From contig NZ_BMIQ01000002.1 in the NCBI RefSeq assembly GCF_014642635.1, positions 310,001-374,000 of the forward strand: a DNA stretch of 64,000 bases, in the 5' to 3' direction. Both the position numbers and the translations under genes were made by a program. This document shows positions 18,653-28,303 of this stretch, piece after piece. This DNA is from Aureimonas endophytica. GTDB lineage: Bacteria; Pseudomonadota; Alphaproteobacteria; Rhizobiales; Rhizobiaceae. The notes under the pieces are model-generated. The model was not told the origin of the DNA and searched no databases. It was given only the letters and a program-made list of their open reading frames with translations. Position 1 is the first letter of the stretch. Every line of letters starts with the position of its first letter.

Positions 18653-19876
18653 TCACTCCTTGGTCGTCGCGGCCGGCTGGCCCGGCTCCGCCGCCGAGGC
18701 GATCTTGTCGCCCGCCGCCTTGCGCTCCTTTTCCTTCGGGTCGAGCAGCGTTCCCGGCTTCACGCGATACTGACCCTCCACCACCAGCTTCTCGCCGGGC
18801 CGCACGCCCTCGCGCACCATGGTGAGGCCGCCATAGGTCTCGGCCGTCGTCACTTTCCGCATCTCGGCCTTGCCGTCGCCGCCGACGACATAGACGAAGA
18901 GCCCGTCCGGCCCGCGCTGCACGGCGAGTTCGCTGATCACCACCGCCTGCGGCTCGGTCTTGAGGAGAAGGCGCGTCGTCACCGACATGCCGGGCCAGAG
19001 CACGCTCTTCTCGTTGTCGAAGACCGCCTTCAGCCGCACCGTGCCGCTGGCGGCGTCCACCGTGTTGTCGAGGAGGCGGAGCGAGCCCTTGGCGAGTTCC
19101 CGGTCGCCGGCCGTCGTCAGCGCGGCGACCTCCGGCCGCCCTTCGCCGAGCGAGGCGGTCAGCGCGGCCAGTTCGCGCTCCGGCTCGGTGAAGACGACGG
19201 CGATCGGCGTCACCTGCTGGATGGTGACGATGCCGCCCGTATCGGACGGGCCGACGAGATTGCCGAGATCGGCGAGGCGGAAGCCGACACGGCCGGCGAT
19301 CGGCGCGCGGATCGCGGTATAGTCGAGCTGGGTGCGGGCATTGTCGATCGCCGCCTTGTCGCCCTCGATCTGGGCGTTCAGCTGGTTGACGGTCGCCTGC
19401 TGCGTCTCGAACTGCTGGCGCGTCGTGATCTGCTGCTGCGACAGGGTGCGGTAGCGCTCGAGGATCGTCTGCGCGTCGGCAAGGCTCGCCTGATCCTGCT
19501 GGAGTCTGGCCTCCGCCTGGTCGAGCGCCGCCTGGAAGGGGCGGGGGTCGATCTCCACCAGGAGATCGCCGGCCTTGACGATCTGGCCCTCGTGAAAGGC
19601 CACCTTCGTGATCTTGCCGGAGACCTGGGCGCGGACGGTGACGGTGTTCAGCGCCTCCACCGTGCCGAGGCTTTCTCTATAGACCGGATAATCGCGGCTT
19701 TCCGCCGTTTCCACCGTCACCGGCACCTTGTCCGGCGCCTTGGCTGCGGCCTCCGCCGGCGCGCCGCCGGGGCCGAAATGCCGCCAGACGGCATAGGCGC
19801 CGCCGCCGAGCGCGGCGACGAGGACGAGGGCGATGACGGCGCGGCGAACAGGGCGGCGCGGCGGGACAGTCGGCAT
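18653..19876 (-). CDS. RND efflux periplasmic adaptor (MdtA-like)
   Basis: A 407-aa membrane-fusion protein linking the RND permease to an outer-membrane channel. The ATG at 19876 has GGAG eight bases upstream; a longer frame from 19933 adds residues without support. An N-terminal membrane anchor (AVIALVLVAALGGGAYAVW) is followed by a lipoyl-like half-motif, VRAQVSGKITKVAFHEGQIV. A coiled-coil hairpin rich in Gln (QQQITTRQQFETQQATVNQL) comes next, then the second lipoyl half DYTAIRAPIAGRVGFRLADL. Domain order is standard. It is immediately upstream of its permease, with Dps upstream and a terminator hairpin between. Confidence 0.92.
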   Translation of the reverse strand: MPTVPPRRPVRRAVIALVLVAALGGGAYAVWRHFGPGGAPAEAAAKAPDKVPVTVETAESRDYPVYRESLGTVEALNTVTVRAQVSGKITKVAFHEGQIVKAGDLLVEIDPRPFQAALDQAEARLQQDQASLADAQTILERYRTLSQQQITTRQQFETQQATVNQLNAQIEGDKAAIDNARTQLDYTAIRAPIAGRVGFRLADLGNLVGPSDTGGIVTIQQVTPIAVVFTEPERELAALTASLGEGRPEVAALTTAGDRELAKGSLRLLDNTVDAASGTVRLKAVFDNEKSVLWPGMSVTTRLLLKTEPQAVVISELAVQRGPDGLFVYVVGGDGKAEMRKVTTAETYGGLTMVREGVRPGEKLVVEGQYRVKPGTLLDPKEKERKAAGDKIASAAEPGQPAATTKE

Positions 19877-19956
19877 GCGGGCGATCTCCGTCGACCGCCA
19901 TGAACGGGCGGAAGCGCCGCTTCGTTCAGTCACGACCGCGCGACCGATGGACGCTC

Positions 19957-20004
19957 CGAAACGGAAACGGGCGGCCCCTCGGCCGCCCGCGTCGCCTCGT
20001 TTCG
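19957..20004 (-). terminator. Terminator after dps
   Basis: An inner 8-bp stem, GGGCGGCC / GGCCGCCC with a CCTC loop (19969-19988), sits inside outer arms CGAAACG / CGTTTCG (19957-19963 and 19998-20004). On the minus strand it begins six bases after the dps stop. It should insulate the RND operon from the highly expressed dps gene. Confidence 0.75.
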
Positions 20005-20009
20005 AAGGA

Positions 20010-20594
20010 TCAGCCCTGGCGGTCGGGGCGGACGAGCTGGGTTTCGGCCAGATGCTCGGCGATGAACCAGACCTGCGGCTCGTTGGCGCGGATCACGTCG
20101 CTGACGAGAAGGTCGTTCGTGCCGTCGTCGCCCGACTCGTCGGCGGCATCGGCGCCCTCGTGGGATTCGCGCAGCACGATCTCATGGGCCTCCAGGAGGC
20201 GGGCGAGCTGCGAGGGCACGTCCTCGCGGCCCTTCGGCGGGCGCGGGATCTTGGTCAGCTCGACCACGTCATGCGGCATGGCGATGGAAATGCCGCCCAG
20301 CGCCATGATGCGCTCGGCGATCGTGTCGACCAGAGCCGACTGGATCTTGAAATGCTCGTCCAGCAGGAGATGGAGCTGGTAGAAGGTGGCGCCCGACATC
20401 TGCCAATGGTGCTTCTTGTACATGTCGCGCAGCGTCATCGTGTCGGCGAGGACCTGGTTGAGGATCTCGATGCTCTGCTTGCGGGCATTGTCCTCCAGGG
20501 CCAGCGGAAGCTGCTTCAGCGTGCCATAGGGCTGAATCTCCCTGTACTCGACATGGTACTGCGGCTGCGCAACGGATTCCGGCTTCTTCGCCAT
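20010..20594 (-). CDS. dps: Dps-family DNA-protecting ferritin
   Basis: A 194-aa mini-ferritin that oxidises and stores iron with peroxide and protects DNA in stress and starvation. The ATG at 20594 is chosen for the strong AAAGGAG in front of it. The ferroxidase site at the subunit interface is visible in KKHHWQMSG and LLLDEHFKIQ. The N-terminal tail (MAKKPES...) is short and lysine-containing. The protein is somewhat longer than classical Dps (about 165 aa), with an acidic insertion GADAADESGDDGTND before the final helix. It stands alone between phnN and the RND pump. No OxyR or Fur site was identified upstream. Confidence 0.92.
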   Translation of the reverse strand: MAKKPESVAQPQYHVEYREIQPYGTLKQLPLALEDNARKQSIEILNQVLADTMTLRDMYKKHHWQMSGATFYQLHLLLDEHFKIQSALVDTIAERIMALGGISIAMPHDVVELTKIPRPPKGREDVPSQLARLLEAHEIVLRESHEGADAADESGDDGTNDLLVSDVIRANEPQVWFIAEHLAETQLVRPDRQG

Positions 20595-20682
20595 CGAATG
20601 CTCCTTTGACCTCGGCATCGCTCGAACGGTTCAGCCGCCGCCCCGTTCCTTCGCAGCCGCGAAAGCTCCGCGGAAATCGCCG

Positions 20683-21276
20683 CTAGAGAATGGTCGCGGG
20701 ACGCGGCTCCGCCGCCCGTTCGAGACAGGCGAGGAAGCGTCCGACCGCCTCCGCCACCGCGCCGGAATTGTCGATGCGGGTGACGCGGCAGAAGCCGTCC
20801 GGCGGCTCGACCGGCACCTGGCGCGCCAGCCGGGCGGCGACCTCCGCCGCGCTTTCGCGGCCGCGCGCGGCGATCCGCTCGGCGAGAAGGCGCGGCTCGG
20901 CGCTGATCTCGACGATCTCGATCGGCCCGAAGGCGCGCGCCGCGTCGCCGAGCGCCCGGCGCGACAGGTTGGCGACGACCGTCAGCCCGGCCGCGAGCTC
21001 GTCGCGGCAGGTGGCCGGAATGCCGTAGGCGAGGCCATGCGCCCGCCAGGTGAGGGCGAAGGCGCCCGCCGCCTCGGCGGCGGCGAAGCCGGCCTCGTCC
21101 AAGGAGTCGTGGTCCTCGGCGCCCGCCTGGGCAGGGCGGGTGACGACGCGGCGGGCGAAGCGCACGGCGGAATGGGGGCCGAGCGCCCGCTTCGCCCCGT
21201 CGAGCACCGTGTCCTTGCCGGCGCCGCTCGGGCCGACGACCGCGACGAAGAGCCCGGCGCGGTGCGTCTCAGGCAA
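20683..21276 (-). CDS. phnN: Ribose 1,5-bisphosphate phosphokinase
   Basis: A 197-aa kinase that converts ribose 1,5-bisphosphate to PRPP, the last step that returns C-P lyase carbon to nucleotide metabolism. The P-loop GPSGAGKDT lies near the N-terminus, and FALTWRAHGLAYGIP resembles guanylate-kinase folds, as expected for PhnN. The start is taken as TTG at 21276, overlapping the phnM stop by 8 bases with GAGGG upstream. An ATG at 21453 would add 59 residues unlike the family that are phnM coding sequence in another frame. It is the last gene of the phnCDEMN run, so translation is probably coupled to phnM. Confidence 0.93.
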   Translation of the reverse strand: MPETHRAGLFVAVVGPSGAGKDTVLDGAKRALGPHSAVRFARRVVTRPAQAGAEDHDSLDEAGFAAAEAAGAFALTWRAHGLAYGIPATCRDELAAGLTVVANLSRRALGDAARAFGPIEIVEISAEPRLLAERIAARGRESAAEVAARLARQVPVEPPDGFCRVTRIDNSGAVAEAVGRFLACLERAAEPRPATIL

Positions 21277-22402
21277 CGCGGCGGCCCTCGCGATAGACGG
21301 CGCGCACCAGCGGCGGCTCGCCGGCCGGCGCCTCGACCCGGACGAGATCGGCGCGGCGGCCGATCGCGATCGCGCCGCGATCGGCAAGGCCCACCGCCTC
21401 GGCTGGATGGGTGGCGACGAGGCGGATGGCGGCGGGCAGGTCCGCGTCGCCACGCTCCACCATCAGGAAGGCCGCCTGAAGCAGGCTCGCCGGCACGTAG
21501 TCGGAGGACAGGACGTCGAGCACGCCGGCGCGCATCAGCTCGATCGCCGAGACATTGCCGGAATGCGAGCCGCCGCGCACGACGTTCGGGGCGCCCATCA
21601 GGACATGCAGGCCCGCCTCGCGCGACAGGCGCGCCGCGTCGAGCGTCGTCGGGAACTCGGCGACCGCGACGCCGAGCGCGATGCTCTCGTCCACATGGGC
21701 GGCGGTCGCGTCGTCATGCGAGGCGATGGCGATGCCGGCGGCGTGGCATTCGGCGGCGATCGCCCGGCGATGCCTGTCCGAATAGGTCTCGGACTGCTCG
21801 ATGCGCCGGGCGCAGAAGGCGGCGAAGACCGGGTCCGTCATGCCCTTCTTGCCCTGGTAATAGACGCGATAGGCGTCGAGGCTGGCGAATTGCCGCTGGC
21901 CCGGCGCGTGATCCATCAGCGAGGCGAGGCGGACGCGCGGATTGTCCTTCATCGCCAGGAAGCATTCCAGCGTGTCGGGCGCGGAGACCTCGCAGCGCAG
22001 ATGGATGAAATGCTCGGCGCGCAGCCGGTCGGCGGCGACGGCGGCGGCGATGGTGCGGCCGAGTTCCGCCATCTCGCCCGTGTCGTCCGCCTCGTCCTGG
22101 CCGACGCGCAGCGCGTCGAAGACGGTGGTGATGCCGGAGCCGGCGATTTGCACGTCATGCGCCTGGAGCGCGGCGGCCGGGTTCCACTGCACCTTCGGGC
22201 GGGGGCGCGAATGGTTTTCGATATGGTCGGTATGCAGCTCGACGAGGCCCGGGATCAGATAGTCGCCGCCGAAATCCTCGCCGCCCGTCGCCGGACCCTC
22301 GCCGATCTCCGCGATGCGCCCGTCGCGCAGGAGAAGATGCCCGTCGAGAATGCGGTCGGCGAGCACGATCCGGGCGTTGCGGAAGAGGGTCTCTGAAGGC
22401 AT
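21269..22402 (-). CDS. phnM: Alpha-D-ribose 1-methylphosphonate 5-triphosphate diphosphatase
   Basis: A 377-aa amidohydrolase that removes pyrophosphate from the ribose 1-alkylphosphonate triphosphate made by PhnGHI, giving the substrate of PhnJ. The metal-binding motif is GLVELHTDHIENHSRPRPK near residue 55. Further metal ligands are expected at ASHDDATAAHVDE and the C-terminal VLSSDYVPASLL. The start ATGCCTTCAGAG at 22402 gives the standard family length. It lies 50 bp after phnE and overlaps phnN, which fits an operon. The same frame stays open far upstream through phnE but is not coding there. Confidence 0.95.
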   Translation of the reverse strand: MPSETLFRNARIVLADRILDGHLLLRDGRIAEIGEGPATGGEDFGGDYLIPGLVELHTDHIENHSRPRPKVQWNPAAALQAHDVQIAGSGITTVFDALRVGQDEADDTGEMAELGRTIAAAVAADRLRAEHFIHLRCEVSAPDTLECFLAMKDNPRVRLASLMDHAPGQRQFASLDAYRVYYQGKKGMTDPVFAAFCARRIEQSETYSDRHRRAIAAECHAAGIAIASHDDATAAHVDESIALGVAVAEFPTTLDAARLSREAGLHVLMGAPNVVRGGSHSGNVSAIELMRAGVLDVLSSDYVPASLLQAAFLMVERGDADLPAAIRLVATHPAEAVGLADRGAIAIGRRADLVRVEAPAGEPPLVRAVYREGRRVA

Positions 22403-22452
22403 GAGGCGCGGACTTTTCGAAGCGATGGCGGAGCGGGACGGGCGGCGGGCGA

Positions 22453-23259
22453 TCAGGTGGCGAAGCGCCGCAGGCGTTGCGACAGGAGATCCAGGAGCGT
22501 CACCGACAGGATGATGATGATCAGAAGGGCGGCGGACTTGCCATAATAGAAGCCCCGGATGCATTCGAACAGGACCTGGCCGATGCCGCCGGCGCCGATG
22601 ACGCCGAGAATGGTGGCCGAGCGAATGTTCGATTCCAGCCGGTAGAGCGAATAGGAGATCCAGAGCGGCATGACCTGCGGGATCACGCCATAGACGATCT
22701 CCTGGAGCTTCGAGGCGCCGGTGGCGCGGATCGCCTCGACCGGGCGCGGATCGATCGCCTCCACCGCCTCGGAGAAGAGCTTGCCGAGGACGCCGATCGT
22801 ATAGACGAAGAGCGCCATGACGCCGGCGAAGGGTCCGAGCCCGACGGCGACGACGAAGAGCACGGCGAAGACGAGCTCGTGCGTGCCGCGAAACACGTCG
22901 AGCAGGCGCCGGACCGGATGGAGCACGTACCAGGGCGCCATGTTGCCGGCCGAGAGGATGCCGAGCGGCACGGAGAGGACGACGCCGAGAAAGGTGCCCC
23001 AGAGCGCGATCTGGATCGTCACCACCATCTCGGACAGGTAGTAGCGCCAGTCGCTGAAATCGGGCGTCAGGAAGCCGGCGAGATAGTCGCGCATATTGCC
23101 GGCATCGGTGAAGAGATAGGTCCAGCGGCCGATCTCGACCGGCCCGGCGCTCCAGGCGAGGACGAGCACCAGGGCGAGAAGCCCGGCATAGCGCAGGAGC
23201 GGCCCCGACCGGTCGCGCTCGGGCAGGGCGGTCTCGGCATTCGCGGCGGCGTCGGTCAT
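22453..23259 (-). CDS. phnE: Phosphonate ABC transporter permease
   Basis: A 268-aa inner-membrane subunit of the PhnCDE phosphonate importer. The ATG at 23259 is preceded by GGGGAG. About six membrane segments are visible (for example [33 protein letters not shown] and [20 protein letters not shown]). The EAA-type cytoplasmic loop reads [20 protein letters not shown] with the conserved Gly further on. Many rhizobia carry two phnE genes in tandem; only one is present here, so the permease is probably a homodimer. It is flanked by phnD and phnM on the same strand. Confidence 0.94.
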   Translation of the reverse strand: MTDAAANAETALPERDRSGPLLRYAGLLALVLVLAWSAGPVEIGRWTYLFTDAGNMRDYLAGFLTPDFSDWRYYLSEMVVTIQIALWGTFLGVVLSVPLGILSAGNMAPWYVLHPVRRLLDVFRGTHELVFAVLFVVAVGLGPFAGVMALFVYTIGVLGKLFSEAVEAIDPRPVEAIRATGASKLQEIVYGVIPQVMPLWISYSLYRLESNIRSATILGVIGAGGIGQVLFECIRGFYYGKSAALLIIIILSVTLLDLLSQRLRRFAT

Positions 23260-23329
23260 GGTCGCACTCCCCTCGCGGAAAAGCGAAGGGCACGGCGGTC
23301 CGGCCATGCCCTCGCGATCGGCGGTCGCC

Positions 23330-24325
23330 TCAGCCCTGGGCGGCCTTGGCGAGCTTCTCCGACAGGTCCTTCTTCTGCGCTTCGAGCTTGGCGATCTCGG
23401 CCGCTTTGTCGGCCTCCGACTTGTTCGCGTCCGCCTTCACGGCGCTGATCTTCTTGCTGATCTCCATGACGCGGATCGGCAGGAGCTGGTCGTCGCCGGA
23501 GGCCTTGAACGGCGCCCATTGCAGGCCGGCGAGCACCTTCTTCTCCGTCGCCGCATCGCCCTTCGACTTTTCCGTGCCGTAGGTGAGGAAGAAGGTCTTC
23601 AGCTTCTCCTTGGTGGCGGCCGAGAGATCCTTGCGCCAGACGATCGGATCGGACGGGATCAGCGGCGATTTCCAGATCACCTTGATCTTCTTGAACGCCT
23701 CCGGAGCGTTCTTCTCGATCTTCGCCAGGTTCTCGGTATTGTTCGCCGCCGCGTCGACCTGCCTGTTGGCGACCGCCATCGCGTTGGTCTCGTGATTGGC
23801 GTTGGTGACGGTCTTGAAGCAGGACTTCGGGTCGATGCCGCGCTCGCCGAAGACGAAGGTCATCGGCACGAGATAGCCCGAGGTCGAGTTGGGATCGCCG
23901 AGACCGAAATTCAGCGACTTGTCGCATTTCAGAAGGTCGTCGAGCGAGCCGAGCTTGGAATCGGCCGGCGCGAGGATCAGCGAATAATAGCCCGGCTCGC
24001 CATTGGCGGCGACGGTCTGCACGAAGACCTCGCCATCGGCGCGGTCCACCGCTTCCATGGCCGACTTGTTGCCGTACCAGGCGACCTGCACCTTGCCGAA
24101 GCGCATGCCCTCGATGACGCCGGCATAGTCGGAGGCGAAGAACGGTTTGATGTCGAGGCCGGTCTCCTTCTTCATGTCGGCGATGAAGGGCTCCCAGACA
24201 TTGCGCAGATTCGACTGCGACTCGGTCGAGATGATGCCGAAATTGATCTCTTCGGCCTTGGCCGCGGCGGGCAGCGCGGCGCCGAAGGCGAGCGCGACGG
24301 CCGCGAGCTTCAGAAGGGACTGCAT
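23330..24325 (-). CDS. phnD: Phosphonate-binding periplasmic protein
   Basis: A 331-aa solute-binding protein that delivers alkylphosphonates, probably including 2-aminoethylphosphonate, to PhnCE. The start at 24325 gives a signal peptide ([20 protein letters not shown], cleavage after AKA). Family motifs are [36 protein letters not shown] and [17 protein letters not shown], the last forming part of the phosphonate pocket. The C-terminus is rich in Lys, Ala and Glu and probably helical. It lies between phnC and phnE. Ligand range cannot be derived from the sequence alone. Confidence 0.95.
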   Translation of the reverse strand: MQSLLKLAAVALAFGAALPAAAKAEEINFGIISTESQSNLRNVWEPFIADMKKETGLDIKPFFASDYAGVIEGMRFGKVQVAWYGNKSAMEAVDRADGEVFVQTVAANGEPGYYSLILAPADSKLGSLDDLLKCDKSLNFGLGDPNSTSGYLVPMTFVFGERGIDPKSCFKTVTNANHETNAMAVANRQVDAAANNTENLAKIEKNAPEAFKKIKVIWKSPLIPSDPIVWRKDLSAATKEKLKTFFLTYGTEKSKGDAATEKKVLAGLQWAPFKASGDDQLLPIRVMEISKKISAVKADANKSEADKAAEIAKLEAQKKDLSEKLAKAAQG

Positions 24326-24360
24326 GGCGGATCTCCGGTTCGATGGGAGGGAAGGGGTGT

Positions 24361-25209
24361 TCAGGTCGAGGCCAGGACGGCCGGCGGGGCCGCGATCCGG
24401 TCGGTCGGCCGCTCGGCGCGCGCCGGCTCCGCCGGACCGTCCGGCAGGATCAGCTCTTCCGACGCCGTGCCGTAGAGTTCGCGCAGGAAGGCGTTGCTGA
24501 GGGCCTGCGACGGCCCGTCGAAGACGATCCGGCCGTCGCGCAGCGCGATGGTGCGCCGGCAATAGCGCCGGGCATATTCGACCTGGTGCAGCGAGACGAC
24601 GGCGGTGATGCCGTCGAGCCGGTTGATCTCGGCGATCGTGTCCATCACCCGCCGCGCCGAGGACGGGTCGAGCGAGGCGATGGGCTCGTCGGCGAGGAGG
24701 ATGCGCGAGCGCTGGACGAGGGTGCGGGCGATGGCGGCGCGCTGCTGCTGGCCGCCGGAAAGGGTGGAGGCGCGCTGCCAGAGCGTCGCCTCGATGCCGA
24801 CGCGGCGCAGCGCCTGCCGCGCGAGATCCTTCTCGGCCTTCCGGAACAGGCCGAGCGTGCCGCGCCAGCGTGGGATGCGGCCGAGAAGACCGGTCAGGAC
24901 ATTTGTCATCACCGACAGGCGGGCGACGAGATTGAACTGCTGGAAGACGACGCCGATCTCGCGGCGCAGCTCGCGCGCCCGGGAGCCCAGCATCCCGTTC
25001 TGCTGCATCGGCCGGCCGAGGATCTCCACCCGGCTGCCCTGGTCGCCGAGTTCGAGCCCGGCGACGATCCGCATCAGGGTGGACTTGCCGGAGCCGGAGG
25101 CGCCGATGAGGGCGACCATCTCGCCCTCGCCGATCTCCAGCGAGAGCCCGGCGAGGGCCGGTCGACGGCCGAAGGTCTTGGTGAGATCGGTGACGCGGAT
25201 CGCGGACAT
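24361..25209 (-). CDS. phnC: Phosphonate ABC transporter ATP-binding protein
   Basis: A 282-aa ATPase of the phosphonate importer. It has Walker [10 protein letters not shown], the signature [17 protein letters not shown], Walker [19 protein letters not shown] and the switch His in [13 protein letters not shown]. About 20 extra residues at the C-terminus ([13 protein letters not shown]) are not part of the core. It is the first gene of phnCDEMN. The 110-bp gap upstream contains TGTCA-type repeats with PhoB-box spacing, so this gene probably starts its own phosphate-regulated transcript rather than depending only on the phnG promoter. Confidence 0.95.
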   Translation of the reverse strand: MSAIRVTDLTKTFGRRPALAGLSLEIGEGEMVALIGASGSGKSTLMRIVAGLELGDQGSRVEILGRPMQQNGMLGSRARELRREIGVVFQQFNLVARLSVMTNVLTGLLGRIPRWRGTLGLFRKAEKDLARQALRRVGIEATLWQRASTLSGGQQQRAAIARTLVQRSRILLADEPIASLDPSSARRVMDTIAEINRLDGITAVVSLHQVEYARRYCRRTIALRDGRIVFDGPSQALSNAFLRELYGTASEELILPDGPAEPARAERPTDRIAAPPAVLAST

Positions 25210-25254
25210 GGGCCTCTCCGCCGCTGGTCGATAACCGTTGCTTAAGACCCGCCG

Positions 25255-25283
25255 ATGTGATCGCGATGACGGGTCGGTGACGA
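25255..25283 (-). promoter_or_regulatory. Candidate PhoB box upstream of phnC
   Basis: Read on the minus strand, three 7-bp units occur at exact 11-bp intervals: TCGTCAC, CCGTCAT and ATCACAT. The PhoB consensus is CTGTCAT repeated with 4-bp spacers (known). Two units fit well and the third weakly. The last unit ends 45 bp before the phnC start, and TAAGCA ten bases further is a possible -10. Regulation by PhoB is inferred. Confidence 0.65.
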
Positions 25284-25319
25284 TTGGGTAACGATGGAAA
25301 GAGACGGCGGAATAGAAAC

Positions 25320-25934
25320 TTAGTCGGCGTGGCGGGCGAGGAACTCGGCCGCGTCGAGATGGCGGAAGTCGTCCAGCGCCGCCCGCAGCCGGTCATGCGG
25401 CCAGTCCCACCAGGCGAGGCGATCCATGCGCGCGCCGAGCTCGGCCGAGAAGCGCTCGCGGATCAGCCGGGCCGGCACGCCGCCGACGATCGCATAGGGC
25501 GCGACATCCTTCGAGACGACCGCGCCGGCGCCGACCACCGCGCCGTTGCCGATCGAGACGCCGGGCAGCACCGTCGCGCCATGGCCGATCCAGACGTCGT
25601 GGCCGATCGTCACGCGCCGGGCGCGGCGCGCGGCGAAGAAGGGCGCCTCGTCCTCGGCATCGTCGAAATAGTCGCCGGCGCGATAGGTGAAATGGTGCAG
25701 CGTCGCGCGCTCCACCGGATGGTTGGTGGCATTCAGCCGCACGGTGGAGGCGATGTTGACGAACTTGCCGATCGTCGCGCCCCAGACGGCGCAATTCTCC
25801 ATCAGATAGGAATAGTCGCCGAGCTCGCTCTCGGCGACGCGGCAGCCTTCGGCGATCTCGACATAGCGGCCGAGCCGGCAGTCGGTGACCTTCGCCGTCG
25901 TATGGATCTGCGGCGTTTCGGAAAGCTTCGGCAT
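25320..25934 (-). CDS. Phosphonate-locus hexapeptide-repeat (LbH) protein
   Basis: A 204-aa left-handed beta-helix protein of the chloramphenicol/xenobiotic acetyltransferase-like group often found with C-P lyase genes. Repeats of the [LIV]-G-x4 type run through the protein ([40 protein letters not shown]). The catalytic-type His region is [18 protein letters not shown]. It starts at 25934, overlapping the phnL stop as TGATG, so it is the last gene of the phnG operon. It may acetylate aminoalkylphosphonates in place of PhnO, which is absent here; that is inference from position. Confidence 0.88.
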   Translation of the reverse strand: MPKLSETPQIHTTAKVTDCRLGRYVEIAEGCRVAESELGDYSYLMENCAVWGATIGKFVNIASTVRLNATNHPVERATLHHFTYRAGDYFDDAEDEAPFFAARRARRVTIGHDVWIGHGATVLPGVSIGNGAVVGAGAVVSKDVAPYAIVGGVPARLIRERFSAELGARMDRLAWWDWPHDRLRAALDDFRHLDAAEFLARHAD

Positions 25935-26647
25935 CAGGCGGCGTCCCTGCGGGCGGAAAAGGCGGCGACGTCGATGATCCGCGTCGCGACGCGGGCGCGC
26001 ACCACCTCGTCGTGGAAGATGCCGAGGATGGCCGTGCCCCGCGCCAGCTTCTCCTCGATCATGCCGGCCACCGTGTCGCGGTTCTCCGCGTCGAGCGAGG
26101 CGGTCGGCTCGTCGAGGAGCAGGATCGGATGGTCGGTGACGAAGCCGCGCGCGATGTTGACGCGCTGCTTCTCGCCGCCGGAAAAAGTGGCGGGCGGCAG
26201 GCCGAACAGAGCCTCCGGCAGGCGCAGGCGGTGAAGAAGCGCGGCGGCGCGCCGGCGTGCCTCGTCCTGGCCCAGCCCGCGCTGGAGAAGCGGCTCGGCG
26301 ACGACGTCGAGCGCCGGCACGCGCGGCACGGCCCGCAGGAACTGGCTGACATAGCCGATCGTCGTGAAGCGCAGGCGCATCACGAGGCGCGGATCGCCGG
26401 AGGCGAGATCGGCCGCCTCGCCGCCCTGGCGCACCAGGATCGCGCCCCGGTCGACGGCGTAATTGCCGTAGACCATGCGCAGGATCGAGGACTTGCCGAT
26501 GCCGGACGGGCCGCCGAGCACGGCGCATTCGCCGGCTCCGAGCTCGAAGGCGACATTCGCCACCACCGGCAGTTCGAGCCCGCCGCGCAGGTGCAGCGTG
26601 AAGCTCTTGGCGACGTCGCGGACGCTGAGGAGAGGGGTGTCCGGCAT
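25934..26647 (-). CDS. phnL: C-P lyase accessory ATP-binding protein PhnL
   Basis: A 237-aa ABC-type ATPase without a partner permease. It carries Walker [11 protein letters not shown], the signature [14 protein letters not shown] and Walker [13 protein letters not shown]. The N-terminus [20 protein letters not shown] is characteristic of PhnL. PhnK and PhnL are known to associate with the PhnGHIJ core complex, and PhnL is required for activity in vivo. The start at 26647 lies one base after the phnK stop. No membrane segments are present, consistent with a soluble role. Confidence 0.95.
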   Translation of the reverse strand: MPDTPLLSVRDVAKSFTLHLRGGLELPVVANVAFELGAGECAVLGGPSGIGKSSILRMVYGNYAVDRGAILVRQGGEAADLASGDPRLVMRLRFTTIGYVSQFLRAVPRVPALDVVAEPLLQRGLGQDEARRRAAALLHRLRLPEALFGLPPATFSGGEKQRVNIARGFVTDHPILLLDEPTASLDAENRDTVAGMIEEKLARGTAILGIFHDEVVRARVATRIIDVAAFSARRDAA

Positions 26648-26648
26648 C

Positions 26649-27437
26649 TCAGCTCTCCGGGATCGAGGCGACGAGCAGCTGCGTATAGGCATGGTGCGGG
26701 TCGTCGAGGACGCGGTCGGTGAGCCCGCTCTCGACCACGCGCCCGTCCTTCATCACGATCATGCGCTGCGACAGGAGCCGGGCGACGGCGAGATCGTGCG
26801 TGACGATCACCACGGCGAGGCCGAGATCGGCGACGAGGCCGCGCAGGAGATCGAGGAGACGGGCCTGGACGGAGACGTCGAGCCCGCCGGTCGGCTCGTC
26901 CATGAAGACGAGACGGGGATGGGTGACGAGATTGCGGGCGATCTGGAGGCGCTGGCGCATGCCGCCCGAAAAGGCGAGCGGCCGGTCGTCGATGCGCTCG
27001 CCGGCGATCTCGACCTTGCCGAGCCAGTCGCCGGCCGTCTGGCGGATGCGGCCGTAATGGCGCTCGCCGACCGCCATCAGCCGTTCGCCGACATTGGCGC
27101 CGGCCGACACGCGCATGCGCAGGCCGTCGGCGGGATTCTGGTGGACGAAGCCCCAGTCGGTGCGGGCGAGAAGCCGCCGTTCCGCTTCCGTCAGATCCTC
27201 GATATCGCGACGGGCCCCGTCGCGCATCCGATAGACCACCGCCCCGGCCGAGCGCGGCAGGCGGCCGGAAATGCAGTTCAGCAGCGTCGTCTTGCCCGAG
27301 CCGCTTTCCCCGACGATGGCCACGACCTCGCCCGGATAGACCTCGAAACACACGCCCTCGCAGCCGACCCGCGCGCCGTAGCGCTTGCCGAGATCGCGGA
27401 CGGAGAGGAGGGGCTGGTCAATTTCCAGCGCGCTCAT
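26649..27437 (-). CDS. phnK: C-P lyase accessory ATP-binding protein PhnK
   Basis: A 262-aa ABC-type ATPase that binds the PhnGHIJ core. Walker A is GESGSGKTT, the signature FSGGMRQRLQIARNLVTHP and Walker B LVFMDEPTGGLDVS. PhnK-specific blocks include LGKRYGARVGCEGVCFEVYPG and ARTDWGFVHQNPADGLRM. The start ATG at 27437 overlaps the phnJ stop by four bases (ATGA). Its dipeptide-transporter-like sequence could mislead annotation, but position between phnJ and phnL settles the identity. Confidence 0.96.
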   Translation of the reverse strand: MSALEIDQPLLSVRDLGKRYGARVGCEGVCFEVYPGEVVAIVGESGSGKTTLLNCISGRLPRSAGAVVYRMRDGARRDIEDLTEAERRLLARTDWGFVHQNPADGLRMRVSAGANVGERLMAVGERHYGRIRQTAGDWLGKVEIAGERIDDRPLAFSGGMRQRLQIARNLVTHPRLVFMDEPTGGLDVSVQARLLDLLRGLVADLGLAVVIVTHDLAVARLLSQRMIVMKDGRVVESGLTDRVLDDPHHAYTQLLVASIPES

Positions 27438-28303
27438 TTCGCCGTCTCCCCCTGGTCGCCGACATGGCCGGCGGCGCGGCGGGTTTCGCAATGGTCGGTG
27501 TCGGAACAGACGAACATGCGGCCGCCCCGGTCGTCGGTCACGACCTCGTCGAGATAGACGCCGCGCGCGCCGCAAAGCGCGCAGGGCTTCTCGAAATGCT
27601 GCACCGTGAAGGGATGGTCCTCGAAATCGAGGCTCCGCACCGCCGTGTAGGGCGGCAAGGCATAGATGCGCTTCTCGCGGCCCGCGCCGAAGAGCTGGAG
27701 CGCCGGGGAGCGGTCGAGCTTCGGATTGTCGAATTTCGGAATGGGCGAGGGGTCCATCACGTAGCGGTTCTCGACCTTTACCGGATAGGCATAGGTCGTG
27801 GCGATATGGCCGTGGCGGGCGATGTCCTCGTAGAGTTTCACATGCATGAGGCCGTATTCCTCGAGTCCGTGCAGGATGCGCGTCTCGGTCTCGCGCGGCT
27901 CCAGAAAGCGCAGCGGTTCGGGGATCGGCACCTGGTAGACGAGGGTCTGGTGCGCCTGGAGCGGCGCTTCCGGGACGCGGTGCCGCGTCTGGATGATCGT
28001 CGCCTCCTCCGTCCGCGTCGTCGTCGCGACGCCGGCCGTCTTCTCGAAGAAGGCGCGGATCGAGACGGCGTTGGTCGTGTCGTCGGCGCCCTGGTCGATC
28101 ACCTTCAGCACGTCGTCCGGGCCGATGATCGCCGCCGTCACCTGCACGCCGCCGGTGCCCCAGCCATAGGGCATCGGCATCTCGCGCGAGGCGAAGGGCA
28201 CCTGATAGCCGGGAATGGCGATCGCCTTCAGGATCGCCCGGCGGATCATCCGCTTCGTCTGCTCGTCGAGATAGGCGAAGTTGTAGCTCGGCAGGGCGCT
28301 CAT
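27434..28303 (-). CDS. phnJ: Carbon-phosphorus lyase catalytic subunit
   Basis: A 289-aa radical SAM enzyme that cleaves the C-P bond of ribose 1-alkylphosphonate 5-phosphate, releasing the alkane and a cyclic phosphate. Four conserved Cys lie in C-X2-C-X21-C-X5-C at residues 241, 244, 266 and 272, exactly the E. coli PhnJ pattern, which differs from the usual radical SAM CX3CX2C. The conserved N-terminal YNFAYLDEQTKRMIRRAILK and the block PMPYGWGTGGVQVT are present. It overlaps phnI by ATGA. All catalytic features appear intact, so the pathway should be functional. Confidence 0.98.
   Translation of the reverse strand: MSALPSYNFAYLDEQTKRMIRRAILKAIAIPGYQVPFASREMPMPYGWGTGGVQVTAAIIGPDDVLKVIDQGADDTTNAVSIRAFFEKTAGVATTTRTEEATIIQTRHRVPEAPLQAHQTLVYQVPIPEPLRFLEPRETETRILHGLEEYGLMHVKLYEDIARHGHIATTYAYPVKVENRYVMDPSPIPKFDNPKLDRSPALQLFGAGREKRIYALPPYTAVRSLDFEDHPFTVQHFEKPCALCGARGVYLDEVVTDDRGGRMFVCSDTDHCETRRAAGHVGDQGETAK

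Noticed and set aside
21277-21453. N-terminal extension of PhnN from an ATG at 21453
   Set aside because: The added 59 residues are Arg/Ser/Pro-rich and correspond to phnM coding sequence in another frame; PhnN family members start just before the P-loop.
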